Of a DNA stretch of 64,000 nt, positions 33,282-43,719 are shown piece after piece; the stretch's first letter is position 1; every line of letters begins with the position of its first letter. A program made the translations under genes and the position numbers. The stretch is from Stenocarpella maydis (lineage: Eukaryota; Ascomycota; Sordariomycetes; Diaporthales; Diaporthaceae), in contig NQMI01000039.1 of the NCBI GenBank assembly GCA_002270565.1, forward strand, positions 186,930-250,929, written 5' to 3'. The notes below the pieces were generated by a model that was given only the letters and a program-made list of their open reading frames with translations, had not been told where the DNA came from and did not search any database.

Positions 33282-34530
33282 AATGCCAACGGGAAAGCAT
33301 CCAGGTGTAAATTTTGTCTTGTCCTTTTCATTTTGCTACCAGGCGTGGGGGGCCAACTGGGTTGTCGGCTCACCACATAGGCGCCCCGTAGTAATGCGTC
33401 GCCCCAGTAGCCAGGCATAGGAAGAGTGTTGTCACGGAAACAAGAGTGCATGGAGGGGGCTAATGAACCGGGTTTTATTCACGCATGGTTGGTGTTCTGG
33501 GGGGGGGGGTTGTTGGCAAGGCTCACATGCTCAACAATGAGAAACTTGCTTTTGTGCTTCCGTTCCGTCTCTCTGGCTCTTTTATTTGGACCAGGGGGGG
33601 GGGGAGTGGGCTGTGTCTCTCGGAGACGCCACATATCTAGAGCAGAGCGCTCATTTTGACACACATGTTCTAGAATGCCAGTGTTCTGCACTTCCTCTGG
33701 TCATGACTGACTGCTACGCTCCCTGCTGTTCACTGGGCTCCGTGCCTGATGGTCTCCTTCCTCAGTTGCCTCGGGGGGTGCTTGTGAAGAGCCACCCAAC
33801 CTACACCATCCCGCATGTCTGTTTCTCCGTGATACCGTAAGCTGACACGGCGAATCGGGCCAGGGCCCTGCGGGGGGATCACAAAACACAGGGCGCAGCA
33901 CCACCCGGACAATCTAAGTGGGAAGGGGCCCTTCGGCTGTCTTTGGCGAGCACGATCCCTTACTCGGCTGGCCTTGGCCCGATGGCGGCGTCGCTGTGCC
34001 TGCGGCTCACGGTCCAACGCCACGGACGGTTCCGGTGCCATGTCAGCGCCACCTCAGAGACAGAATTTGTTTGGGAAGGGGGGGGGGTGCAGGAGCTGGG
34101 CACCTTTGTGGTGCGTGTTGTTCCTTCATAGCTCTGAACGGGCCTTGACTTGTTGTGGTTCACTCCTAGGGTTTATGAGATTGGATGAGCTCTTCTTCTC
34201 CCATCTAGTACTTCTGCACTGAGCCGCTCAGAGTAGTGGGTGGCTCTGTGCGCCATGTACTGTGATTTAAGACTACGGGCGCACAAGCGGGCCAGACATG
34301 GTAGCCGGAAGGTGATTCACGTCAGCGGAGGGCGGTGCGCGCAATTTTTGAGGCAAACAGCTCCACCTGTCGAACCTCTCTCTCTTATTCTACTGATCTT
34401 GGTACACGGGCCGGACGAAGTCCCGTTTGGTATGTGTCTTGTCACAAAGGGAAATTTGTTAAGATTCCGTCCATCCGGACCTCGGCAATTTGCCCTCCCC
34501 AGCAATACCTTTCTACCTGCCGCATTGGGT
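33282..34530. other. Convergent 3' region between LSD1-like gene and ATP3
   Basis: This 1.25-kb stretch between convergent stop codons contains several G homopolymers (about 33499-33509, 33594-33603 and 34078-34087). No gene was recognised. Confidence 0.4.
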
Positions 34531-35769
34531 TTACATGTCTGCCGAGGCAGTGGCACCGGTGATAATCTCGACCAGCTCGCCGGTAATGACGGCTTGTCGG
34601 GTCCGGTTGAAGAGAATCTGGTACTTGTTGATCATCTCGCCCGCGTTCTTGGAGGCGTTCTGTGGAACTGGTTAGCGCCTTTTGAGCAAGCTCAAGGGCA
34701 GGGACACCGTCACTTACGTCCATGGCGTTTCGGCGGGCAGACTGCTCGCAGGCGTGACCCTCAGCTAGACCCCAGTAGATGGCGTTGGCGAGAGCATACT
34801 CCTGCAGGTTGGGCAGGAGCTCCTCGTCGATCTCGAAGGCAGAGAAGTTTTCTGGGAGGGGCGTTAGCAAAGACCAAGCACAGGGGGTACTTGGCACATT
34901 TTCCAAAGAGAGTCTCAGCACGTACGGGAGGCCTTGATAGCCTCCTCAGAGAAGGCATCGATCTCGGTGGGCTCGTAGCTTGTGGCGTTGATGAACTTGT
35001 TGTACAGGATCTTGACCGAGGCGTACTCGTGGGGCAGGTTGACGATCTGGTCGGCGATGGCCTGCGCATCGGCAAAGGTAGGAACGTCCTTTCCGACGCC
35101 GGCGAAGCTGAGCTGGATGTCCTTGGCCTGGGTCCGCGACAGCTGGGCCTTGCACTTCTCGCCGAGGATGACGAGCTCGTAGGCATTGGGCTTCTCGGCG
35201 AAGAGACGGCGAATGTAGCGGGAAAGACCGGAGTGAATACCGCCGCAGAGGCCCTTGTCGGAGGAGCAGACAACAATGAGCGTCTTCTTGTCCTCGCCCT
35301 CGAGGGGCTTGGTCTCGGCCTGGTCGAAGACCTCCTTGGAGGTCTCACCGTAGACCTTGGACTCGTTCATGGCGCGCTGGGCGCGGGTGAGCTTGGTCGA
35401 GGCCACGATCTTCATGGTGTTGGTGATCTTCTCGATGTTGCGAATGGACTTGAGACGGCCCTCGATTTCTCGCAGCGTCGCGAAGCCGACGGCAGCATGA
35501 GGGGCGGACGTGACGGCGCTGTTTTGGTCGGAGGGGGTATGTCAGCTTTGGTGGCTCCCACGTCGTCCCCCCCATCGCAATTGGAGGCTTCTGCATTGAT
35601 CTAGCCAGGGCAATCCAATATCAAGCCAAGCCTCGCCCATGGCCGTGGAAGTAGATGAAGGGTGGGCGCCGATGCAGAGTGGCGGGCCCACCTGCGCAGC
35701 GTCGAAGACGTACCGGGAGGGAAATGCAGCTCCAGCTCTCAGAGCCGGCCGCGCAGCTCTAGACAGCAT
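34531..35769 (-). CDS. ATP3: Mitochondrial F1-ATP synthase gamma subunit
   Basis: Four exons, complement(join(34531..34659, 34718..34851, 34926..35518, 35714..35769)), give 303 residues. The N-terminus [19 protein letters not shown] is a mitochondrial presequence. The mature part starts [40 protein letters not shown], the conserved N-terminal helix of gamma, then [19 protein letters not shown]. The C-terminal helix reads [39 protein letters not shown], the family signature. Gamma is the rotating shaft of F1 that couples proton flow to ATP synthesis at the inner membrane. The first intron (195 nt) splits the presequence from the mature protein. The gene is divergent from topoisomerase I. Confidence 0.96.
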
Positions 35770-36581
35770 CTTGTGTGGTGTTGGTCTGAGGGTGGGATGC
35801 TCTGCCGGCGGTGGCTCAATTGAGCAGTGACGATGGGAGAACCAATTGGTCGGGGCGGGGGTCGCTGGCAGGAGGGTGCGCGAGAAGCTCTCTCGGGTCT
35901 CTGTAAGTCTCTCAAGTGATGCTTGCTTGAAGCCGTCTTCTTTTCGCCAGTCCCCGAACCGGCTTGGGCGGCCAATGGGCCCGCTTTTCACGTGTGATGG
36001 ATGCACGGTGGGGGTGGCAGGGGCGTGCCAGGTCTGGTGTGGGAGTCGTGTACTAATAGTACGTACTGAGGTTAGTGTAGGAGTGGCTGCATTGCAGAGT
36101 TGATGGGAGTATGGCTACGGGAGAGTGGGTGCTACTAAGAACCGTCTGGATCCCCGGAGGCAGGCAGCCGGGTCGGTACCTTGCCAGGGACCGCCTCGCC
36201 ATTGCGCCAGTCAGTCTTCAGTCTTTGCGCGCCCGCCCTGGCCATCGATCCTCTCTCCCTCGTCCCCTTCTTCTCACTTCGCTTTTCCACCCTCGCTGCT
36301 TCTCTGGCCCATCTATATCTTCGCAGCGCTCACTGCCCACTGCGAGTTTCCACCAGACCAAAAAATCTCGAGCTGCCCCCAACGCCACCCCGTGGAGCCA
36401 GCTCGGGCCCGGTGAACCTTCTCCTTCATCATCATCCTCTGCGCTTACTTTCACTTGCTTTCCCCTTCGCACTCCCGACTATCTCAAAAACCCCTTCCTT
36501 CCAACCGCTGCTGTCGGGCAGCCCACAGGACAGAGCACCCACCACCCCTTCGAATCAGTCGACTCGTCCACGTCACCAGTC
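35770..36581. promoter_or_regulatory. Divergent promoter between ATP3 and TOP1
   Basis: The 812 bp between start codons are presumably a bidirectional promoter. The TOP1 side (about 36200-36560) is strongly pyrimidine-rich on the + strand, as in many fungal core promoters and leaders. No TATA box stands out. Confidence 0.45.
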
Positions 36582-39500
36582 ATGTCTTCGTACGGCGACT
36601 CCGACGACGACATGCCTCTGGCACGATCCAACGGCAACCACCGTAAGTGGTTTCCAACCCTGCCCACCTGCCACTTGTCACCTCGACTGCCTGCTACATT
36701 GCGGTTGTCTATTATCCTCTCTCGTCCAGGCGTATTGTGACTCACGTTGCTGACCGGTGTTGATGGTTTTGCAAAGTCTCGGCCCCCAAGATTTCAAAGG
36801 CCGACGACGAGGCTATGGACGAGTCCGCTTCCAAATCACAGCCTTCTGCCACAGGCATCTCAATTCGAAATGGCCCACTCGACGACGATTCAATGGACAT
36901 TGATCAACCAAACGGCACTGCTAAGAGGAAGTCACGCTCTTCAATTAACAACAACGTCAGCTACAAGGACCAGTCCGACAGTGATGATGAGATTCCCCTG
37001 GTACGTTTTCACACTCGAGTCATTTCGAGGAAGGGGCAGGAACGCCACCATATTGGAAGCGCGCCCTTTCGGCTGACACAAGTTCCAGGCCAAACGCCCC
37101 AAGAAGGCTCCCAAGAACAGCGACGACAGCGATGATGAGCCCATAGCCGCCAAGAAGTTGCCACCTTCGTACAAGGAGACGGCGCTTCCTACCGACTCGT
37201 CCGACGACGACAAGCCTCTCGGTGCAAAATTAGCCAACAAAAAGGCTCAGATCGAGAAGAAGGCTGAGAAGGAGGCCAAGGCCCTGCGTGCGCAAGATGC
37301 CAAGGTAAAAAAGGCCGCTCCGAAGAAGCCTGTCAAGAAGGAAGAATCATCGGACGATGAACCGCTGGCCAAACCCGCCAAGAAGCAGTCGAACGGGGCT
37401 GCCTCGAAAGCCAACGGCATCAAGACGGAGAAGAAGAGTCCTGCTGTTAAAGGAAAGGCCGCACCGAAGAAGGCACCTGCTAAGACCAAGGATAAGTCGC
37501 CCGACGAGGATGAGGATGATGAGGTCCACGAGTGGTGGAACGAGCCAAAGCCCGAAGACGACAGCATCAAGTGGAACACACTCGAGCACAATGGTGTGCT
37601 CTTCCCCCCGCCATACGAGCCACTGCCGAAGAACGTCAAACTCTTGTACGATGGCACTCCTGTAGATCTTCACCCCGAGGCGGAAGAAGTTGCGGGTTTC
37701 TTCGGTTCCATGCTCAACTCGACCCAGAACGTCACCAACCCCGTCTTCCAGAAGAACTTTTTCGTCGACTTCAAGGAAATCTTGCAAAAGACTGGGGGCG
37801 CCAAAGACAAGAATGGAAACAAGGTCGATATCAAGGAGTTCTCAAAGCTTGATTTCACCCAGATCTACGAGCATTACAAGTCGATATCCGAAGCGAAGAA
37901 GGCCTGGTCCAAGGAGCAGAAGCAAAAGGCAAAGGAGGAGAGACAGAAGCTAGAGGAGCCGCTCCAGTACTGTAAGTGGAATGGGCGCAAGGAGAAGGTT
38001 GGAAACTTCCGCGTTGAACCTCCTGCGTTGTTCCGGGGCCGTGGCGAGCACCCCAAGACTGGCAAGGTCAAGAAACGGGTGATGCCCGAGCAGATCACCA
38101 TCAACATCGGGAAAGACGCAAAAATCCCTGACCCCCCGCCAGGACACAAGTGGAAGGCAGTCCAGCACGACAACAAGGCAACCTGGCTAGCCATGTGGCA
38201 GGAGAACATCAATGGCAACTACAAATACGTCATGCTTGCCGCCAGCGCCTCTGTCAAGGGTAAGGCGGATATGGCCAAGTTCGAGAAAGCCCGCGAGCTC
38301 AAGAAACACATCGACTTCATTCGGAAGGATTACACAAAGAAGCTGAAGAGCGAGGTCATGCAGGAGCGTCAGATGGCCACTGCGATGTACCTGATAGACA
38401 AGTTTGCGCTCAGAGCTGGAAATGAGAAGGACACAGAGAACGAGGCCGACACCGTGGGCTGCTGCTCTCTCAAGTTCGAGCACTTAACCCTTCGAGAGCC
38501 GGATACGGTCATATTCGATTTCCTGGGCAAGGACAGCATCCGCTTCTACGACGAGGTCAATGTCGACCGTCAGGTCTTCAAGAACTTGAAGATGTTCAAG
38601 AAGCCTCCCAAAGAGGACGGTGACGACATATTCGACCGCGTCAATGTGAGTGCTGCGCTTTGTCTAGTTCCTCGACTTTGAAATACTGACAGTGGCAGAC
38701 GTCGCAATTGAACAAGCATCTGGCCAACTACATGCCTGGGCTGACTGCCAAGGTCTTCCGTACCTACAACGCGTCCTACACCATGTCGAATCTCCTGCAG
38801 AATCTGGACCCCAAAAAGCACAAGAACCTCACCGTGAACGAGAAGGTCAAGCTCTACAATGACTGCAATCGGGAGGTGGCCATTCTTTGCAACCACAAGC
38901 GTACCGTGGGTGCTAGCCATGAGCAGGCGATGGAGAAGTTGGGAGACAGGGTTAGACTGCCTTCTGTTAAGTTCCATGCATTTTTATCTCACGCTAACGC
39001 CGTGACACACAGATCAAAGGGCTCAAGTACCAGAGGTGGAGGGTCAAGATGATGATCCTGGATGTCGACCCGAAGCAAAAGAAGCGGAAGGGAGCAGCAT
39101 ACTTTGAGAGAGAGCCAGAGCTGACTGATGAGTGGGTCCTCAGCCACCAAGCCTTCCTGGTGGAGGATCAACGCACCAAGATCACCAAGAAGTTCGAGAA
39201 GGACAACGAGAAGCTTGCCTCGGAGAAGAAGAAGCCTCTTCCGGAGAAGGAGCTCAAGGAGCGACTCAAGGTCGCGGTCGAGCTCGAGAAGAAGTTCAAG
39301 AAAGAGAACAAGACCAAGAAGGTCGAGGCCGAGGGCAAGGGGCCGACGGTCGACAAGCTCGAAGCAAACATTGAGAAGATCGAGGAGAGGATCAAGAACC
39401 TTGAGGCCCAGTCTGCTGACCGTGAAGGCAACAAGGAGGTTGCCTTGGGGACTTCCAAGATCGTGGGTCCCATCCATTCCAGCGCGGGTCGCCTTGTGCT

Positions 39501-39653
39501 AACTACTGGCAGAACTACATCGATCCACGACTCAGCGTTGTCTTCTCCAACAAGTTTGACGTGCCAATTGAGCGGCTCTTCCCCAAGACTCTCCGCGAGA
39601 AGTTCACCTGGGCGATTGCCTCCATCGGCGAGGATTCGGCCTGGGAGTTCTAG
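36582..39653 (+). CDS. TOP1: DNA topoisomerase I (type IB)
   Basis: Six exons, join(36582..36642, 36777..37000, 37089..38645, 38699..38950, 39013..39462, 39513..39653), give 894 residues. The enzyme nicks one strand, lets DNA rotate and reseals it. The acidic/Lys-rich N-terminal domain (about 1-270) has repeated DSDDE and KKAP segments typical of nuclear targeting. The core begins [29 protein letters not shown] and includes [32 protein letters not shown], the conserved catalytic Arg/Lys region. [13 protein letters not shown] follows with one more catalytic region, then a charged coiled linker. The C-terminal domain has [14 protein letters not shown] with the active-site Tyr850. Splice phases all preserve these motifs. 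The last intron falls immediately before the Asn-Tyr of the active site. Confidence 0.96.
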
Positions 39654-40453
39654 ACCTTTTCCGGCTTGGTCACCAGCAACCACCACATTCAGCACACCAG
39701 TACGTATTATTTGTCGAGGGAGGGTCCGAACACATGGTGCTCCCTCGGGACCCAGACCCGGCCGAAGCTCGGCGACGTATTTCTTAGCTCGACAAACGGT
39801 CTAGCAACTGTGGGTCGCGTGCAAGCCTTCTGACTAGACGACGTGGCCGGAAGCATTCTGCGAGGGCAATCTTTGCTATCCCGATAAACCACTTGAATGC
39901 TCACCACTTGATAGAGGGGATTCTAGATGCGCCTTAGGAGCACTCCAGACGGTCCGGTTCCGCCCGGCAGAGTAGACTCTAGACAAGGTTTGTGGAAACG
40001 ATGCTGATGCAGCAACCAAACCCAAACAAACAGGAAAATTGCTAGAAGAAGCGATGATTTTACATACTTGAGAAGAGTAAATCGTTTTCATCACTCCGTC
40101 CCCGACCTTGACTTATTTTTTGGTGAAATGTGTGTTGTCTTAGATTGAATCCACGATGACGATGGGCCTAGCCTGCAGGTTTTGTTCCACCTCGCGAGCT
40201 CAGCTCCCCTTCTCCAGAGGAAGACAAGGCCCACAGACGGTTTAGTGTAGTACGGTTGCCGGGCCGAGTCAGGGGCATGGCATGGCGGCATGTACACTAC
40301 CAGATAGTATTATACAAATAGCACCTCGTGCGTGACTGCCCATGGCATGCTGGTGTCCGCCTTGGACGCTTGAGCATGTGATATGTACGGAGTACGACTT
40401 GTACCCATAGACGGGCATTGAAGAGGTTTCTGTATTTAGTCTATGAAGGCGTC

Positions 40454-40461
40454 TGACGTCA
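40454..40461. promoter_or_regulatory. CRE-like palindrome TGACGTCA
   Basis: A perfect ATF/CREB-type octamer about 715 bp upstream of the GH16 start. Such sites bind bZIP factors in fungi; use here is not shown, and one 8-mer is expected by chance about once per window. Confidence 0.25.
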
Positions 40462-41037
40462 GGGGGGAATAGACTCGAGCTGTTGCATATCCAAGGGTCC
40501 CTTTGTTGTCGGGATGGATCGAGGATGGATGATTATTATGTAGTGTAGTAGTCGCCTGCCTGACAGAGAAAACCGTGGAAGCATGGTGGTCCACAATTTC
40601 GCCGGGTGTATTCCACTAACAGAAGCAGTGGCTGATGTGGGCGGGGCCTGTTAGGGGTCTCGGCCGCTCCAGCCCCTCCCAACCACCTCGATTTCTCGCC
40701 CGAGATGCCAATCAAAACAAATACAACTTGAGCTTGGGCAGGGCAAGGATAGCAGGCCTGCGCCTGCACCAGTCCCCACGCCGACACCAGAGTCTCACAC
40801 CCACACCCATGCTTCCCTGGCACCTAGGCGAAGCGACGTGGTCCTCGCGGTATGACGCTGCCTGCGCACTTCTTGTTTGGGCCAGGTCCGGACCGCCTCG
40901 TCTGATTTGGTGAGGCTGGGAGGGCTTAGATATAACCCAACCCACAAGGCCAGAGCCTATCCCATGTGGCTGCCATGTCGTCTACATAGCGAGACATCTT
41001 TCTGCCCTCTTCTCCTGTCCTTGCTTGATTGTTGGGG

Positions 41038-41075
41038 CAGCAGCAGCAGCAACAACAACAACAACAACAACAACA
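41038..41075. repeat. CAG/CAA trinucleotide repeat in 5' leader
   Basis: About four CAG units are followed by about eight CAA units, roughly 100 bp upstream of the GH16 ATG at 41176. It lies in the probable 5' UTR or core promoter, so length changes could affect expression. Confidence 0.9.
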
Positions 41076-41175
41076 CTCTGCACTCCCGCCTTGCTGGAGA
41101 GTCACGACAAGCCCACCGTCTCCTGCTCTGCTCACCCCCGACATTTCCTGCCGGCCTCGCCCCTCAGTCAGCACC

Positions 41176-42732
41176 ATGTTCCTCTCACGCCCATCATGGG
41201 CAGCTGCCACAGCTGCCACAGCTGCCATCCTGGCTGGCTTTGCAACGGCTCAGACAACCACCGCCTGCAACCCCACACAGAGGAGTAGGTGCATCGCTAC
41301 AACCGCGTCATAGTTCCCCAACTGACAGCATATTCAGCATGTCCCGCAGATCCGGCCTTGGGCATGGCCATCAACGTCGACTTCACCCAGGGTGAGGTCA
41401 ACTCATTTGTTGCCAGCGGCGGTACGCCGACGTATGGCTCCGACGGCGTCACCTTCACCATCAGCAAATCAGGCGAGGCCCCGCAGCTCAACAGCGTCTT
41501 CTACATCATGTTCGGCAAGGTCGACATCACCATGAAGTGCGCGCCGGGCACCGGCATCGTCAGCTCCGTCGTGCTCCAGTCCGACGACCTCGACGAGATA
41601 GACCTCGAGTTCCTGGGCGTCGACAACGCCCAGGTCCAGACCATGTACTTTGGCAAGGGCCAGAGAGCCCCGGACCCGCTCGTCTACGCCTCGGCCCCAA
41701 ACAACCAGGACCAGTTCGTGACCTACTCGGTCGACTGGACCTCGGAGCGCATCGTGTGGTCCGTGGGCGGCAAGGACGTGCGCGTCCTCGAGTCGTCCAC
41801 ATACCCGCAGTACTACCCGCAGACGCCGATGCAGCTGAAATTCGGCATCTGGGCCGGCGGCGACCCCAGCAACCCGCAGGGCACCGTGGCCTGGGCCGGG
41901 GGCCCGACCGACTACTCGAAGGGCCCCTTCTCCGCGACGGTGCAAAAGGTCTCCGTAACCGACTACTCCACGGGGACAAAGTACTCGTACGGCGACATGT
42001 CCGGCACGTGGGAGTCCATCCGCAGCGAGGGCGGCCAGATCAACGCCAACGCAGGACAGGCCTCCGCCGTCACCACCGTGTCCGGCCAGGCCGCCGCCTC
42101 GACCGGCTCCGCAAACTTCCCCGGAAGCGGCATCGCCGGCGGGTCCTCGAGCACCTCGAGCGCCGATGCCATCCCCAGCGGGTGGCGCATGACTTCGAGC
42201 GGCAAGATCGTGCCCAATAGCTCGACATCGGTTAGTACGTTTTTAAAACAAAAACAAAAACAAAAATTAAAGCTCCAAAAAGGAGCCCTTTTGGGGCCCG
42301 CGCGCAGAAGTCATCTGAACTGCGTTGAAGGGAACAAGCAAGCTGACATTTCTTCCCCCGCTATAGGGCCCCCTCACACCCTCCTCGCCGGCCTCCTCAG
42401 CCTCTCCGTCCTCGCAGCCCGGGCCAGCGGCTCCTGGCGGTGAGGAGACCACCATCACCACCTGGGACGGACAGGGTTTTCCGACCACAGCGACGCTGCC
42501 CGCGGGCTGGGCGACGGCCACCAAGAGCTACGACGACCAGGGCTTCCCCGCGGCGACGAGCAGCGCGGACCCCGAGGCCCCGCCGGTCGCCGCCGGCCAG
42601 GGCGGCCGGGTCGGGTCCAAGTCGGCCGCCGAGAACGGTGCCGCTGGGCTGTACGCGGGCGCTGTGCCGTGCGGGCTGTGGCTCGCCGCCGCCCCGCTGT
42701 TCATGCTCATTGCTGGCGTGGTCGTTACATGA
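41176..42732 (+). CDS. GPI-anchored Crh-type GH16 chitin-glucan transglycosylase
   Basis: Three exons, join(41176..41284, 41338..42230, 42367..42732), give 455 residues. A signal peptide covers residues 1-25 (Ala-rich, cleavage before Gln26). Then ACNPTQRTCPADPALG, a Crh N-terminal Cys pattern, leads into the GH16 domain with active site DEIDLEFLG, nucleophile Glu123, Asp125 and acid/base Glu127. GIWAGGDPSNPQGTVAWAGG and DYSKGPF are further Crh motifs. A Ser/Thr/Pro-rich region follows, and the last 20 residues are hydrophobic (LWLAAAPLFMLIAGVVV), as in a GPI-attachment signal. Crh proteins link chitin to beta-glucan in the cell wall. The second intron contains A/C-rich CAAAA repeats at about 42245-42268. 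Tandem WDGQGFP/YDDQGFP-type repeats occur in the stalk. Confidence 0.93.
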
Positions 42733-43719
42733 GGACCAGTGGCAGTAGCTGTTTGTTTGCCTTGTACTGGATGAGCTCACGACACCCGCTATGAAATGAA
42801 CGTTGTGTACGAAATGAACGACTAATACTTTTTTTTTGGTGGGGGGGGGGGGGGCGCCTGGCTGTGGGTGAATCCATGGTGCCAGGTTGGGATCGGAAGC
42901 GCCCAGGATACCTACTATAGATTTGCAGCGGCGTTGGGGAGCGAACATGGACATTTTACGAATTCGCTAGTAGCGTATGCAAACATAAAATCTAATGAGG
43001 ATCTCTGGTACATTTTGCCTGGTGGCCAACAGCTCATGTGTACGTCTTCGTCACGACGATGCAACGCTGTCTTTGCTGCTTGTGTCTAAACTTTCACTTG
43101 TACGACCGACTGGGACGGCAGTGGCGAAGGAGCCAGCGTTGAGCGGCATCTGCTGCGACCTCGCACAATGCGTGCGCTGAACTCAATCATCTATGTAGGC
43201 CAGATCTCAGAACAGGCTTTTCTCGGAGAGTAGTAGGGCTGATGGTAGTAATACGTGAGGCAACGAATGAAACACCGGTGTGAAGCCTAAGTAACCGCAG
43301 CCGTTGAAGGCGTCATAAAATTCATACTCGTCATATTAATGGTGAATGTACCCAGGAGCTACCAAGAGCCAACAAGGAGGAGAGGTCTGGTAAAGAAGCA
43401 CTACGCACCCTCTACAGGTCCGTTGTTGGGTTCAGAGCCAGTCCCCATTCTCTATAGACGAAGAAAATCCAACCCTTTTTTTTGGCCTACCCACGGACAC
43501 CTTTGTCCAAATCAAAGAACGAAAAAAAAACCAAAAAACCAAACGGGCTGAAAGAAGACGTAAGGAAATAAATAGGTATCCGCAGGGAAAGAGTTACAAT
43601 AAGTCCAATGACCGTCAGCCTGAAAAACAAGGCTCGCTCACTCCCTACTATTAATCCTCGCTACGTGCATCAGGTGATGACCTCAGCGACTCGCGCGAAA
43701 ACATACCTGCCCGTCCTCT
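42733..43719. other. Convergent 3' region between GH16 and tricalbin genes
   Basis: The 987 bp between convergent stops contain a G14 run at 42841-42854. No gene was recognised. Confidence 0.4.
42841..42854. repeat. G14 homopolymer
   Basis: Fourteen G residues directly after a T-rich stretch, in the 3' flank of the GH16 gene. Length may be uncertain. Confidence 0.85.

Larger units (their letters stand above)
39654..41175. other. Spacer between TOP1 and the GH16 gene
   Basis: The 1.5 kb hold the TOP1 3' UTR and the GH16 promoter and leader. A perfect TGACGTCA occurs at 40454 and a CAG/CAA repeat at 41038. No gene seen. Confidence 0.45.

Noticed and set aside
34240..35604. 454-codon plus-strand frame
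   Set aside because: It is antisense to the ATP synthase gamma gene; the minus strand gives a full conserved protein with proper introns.
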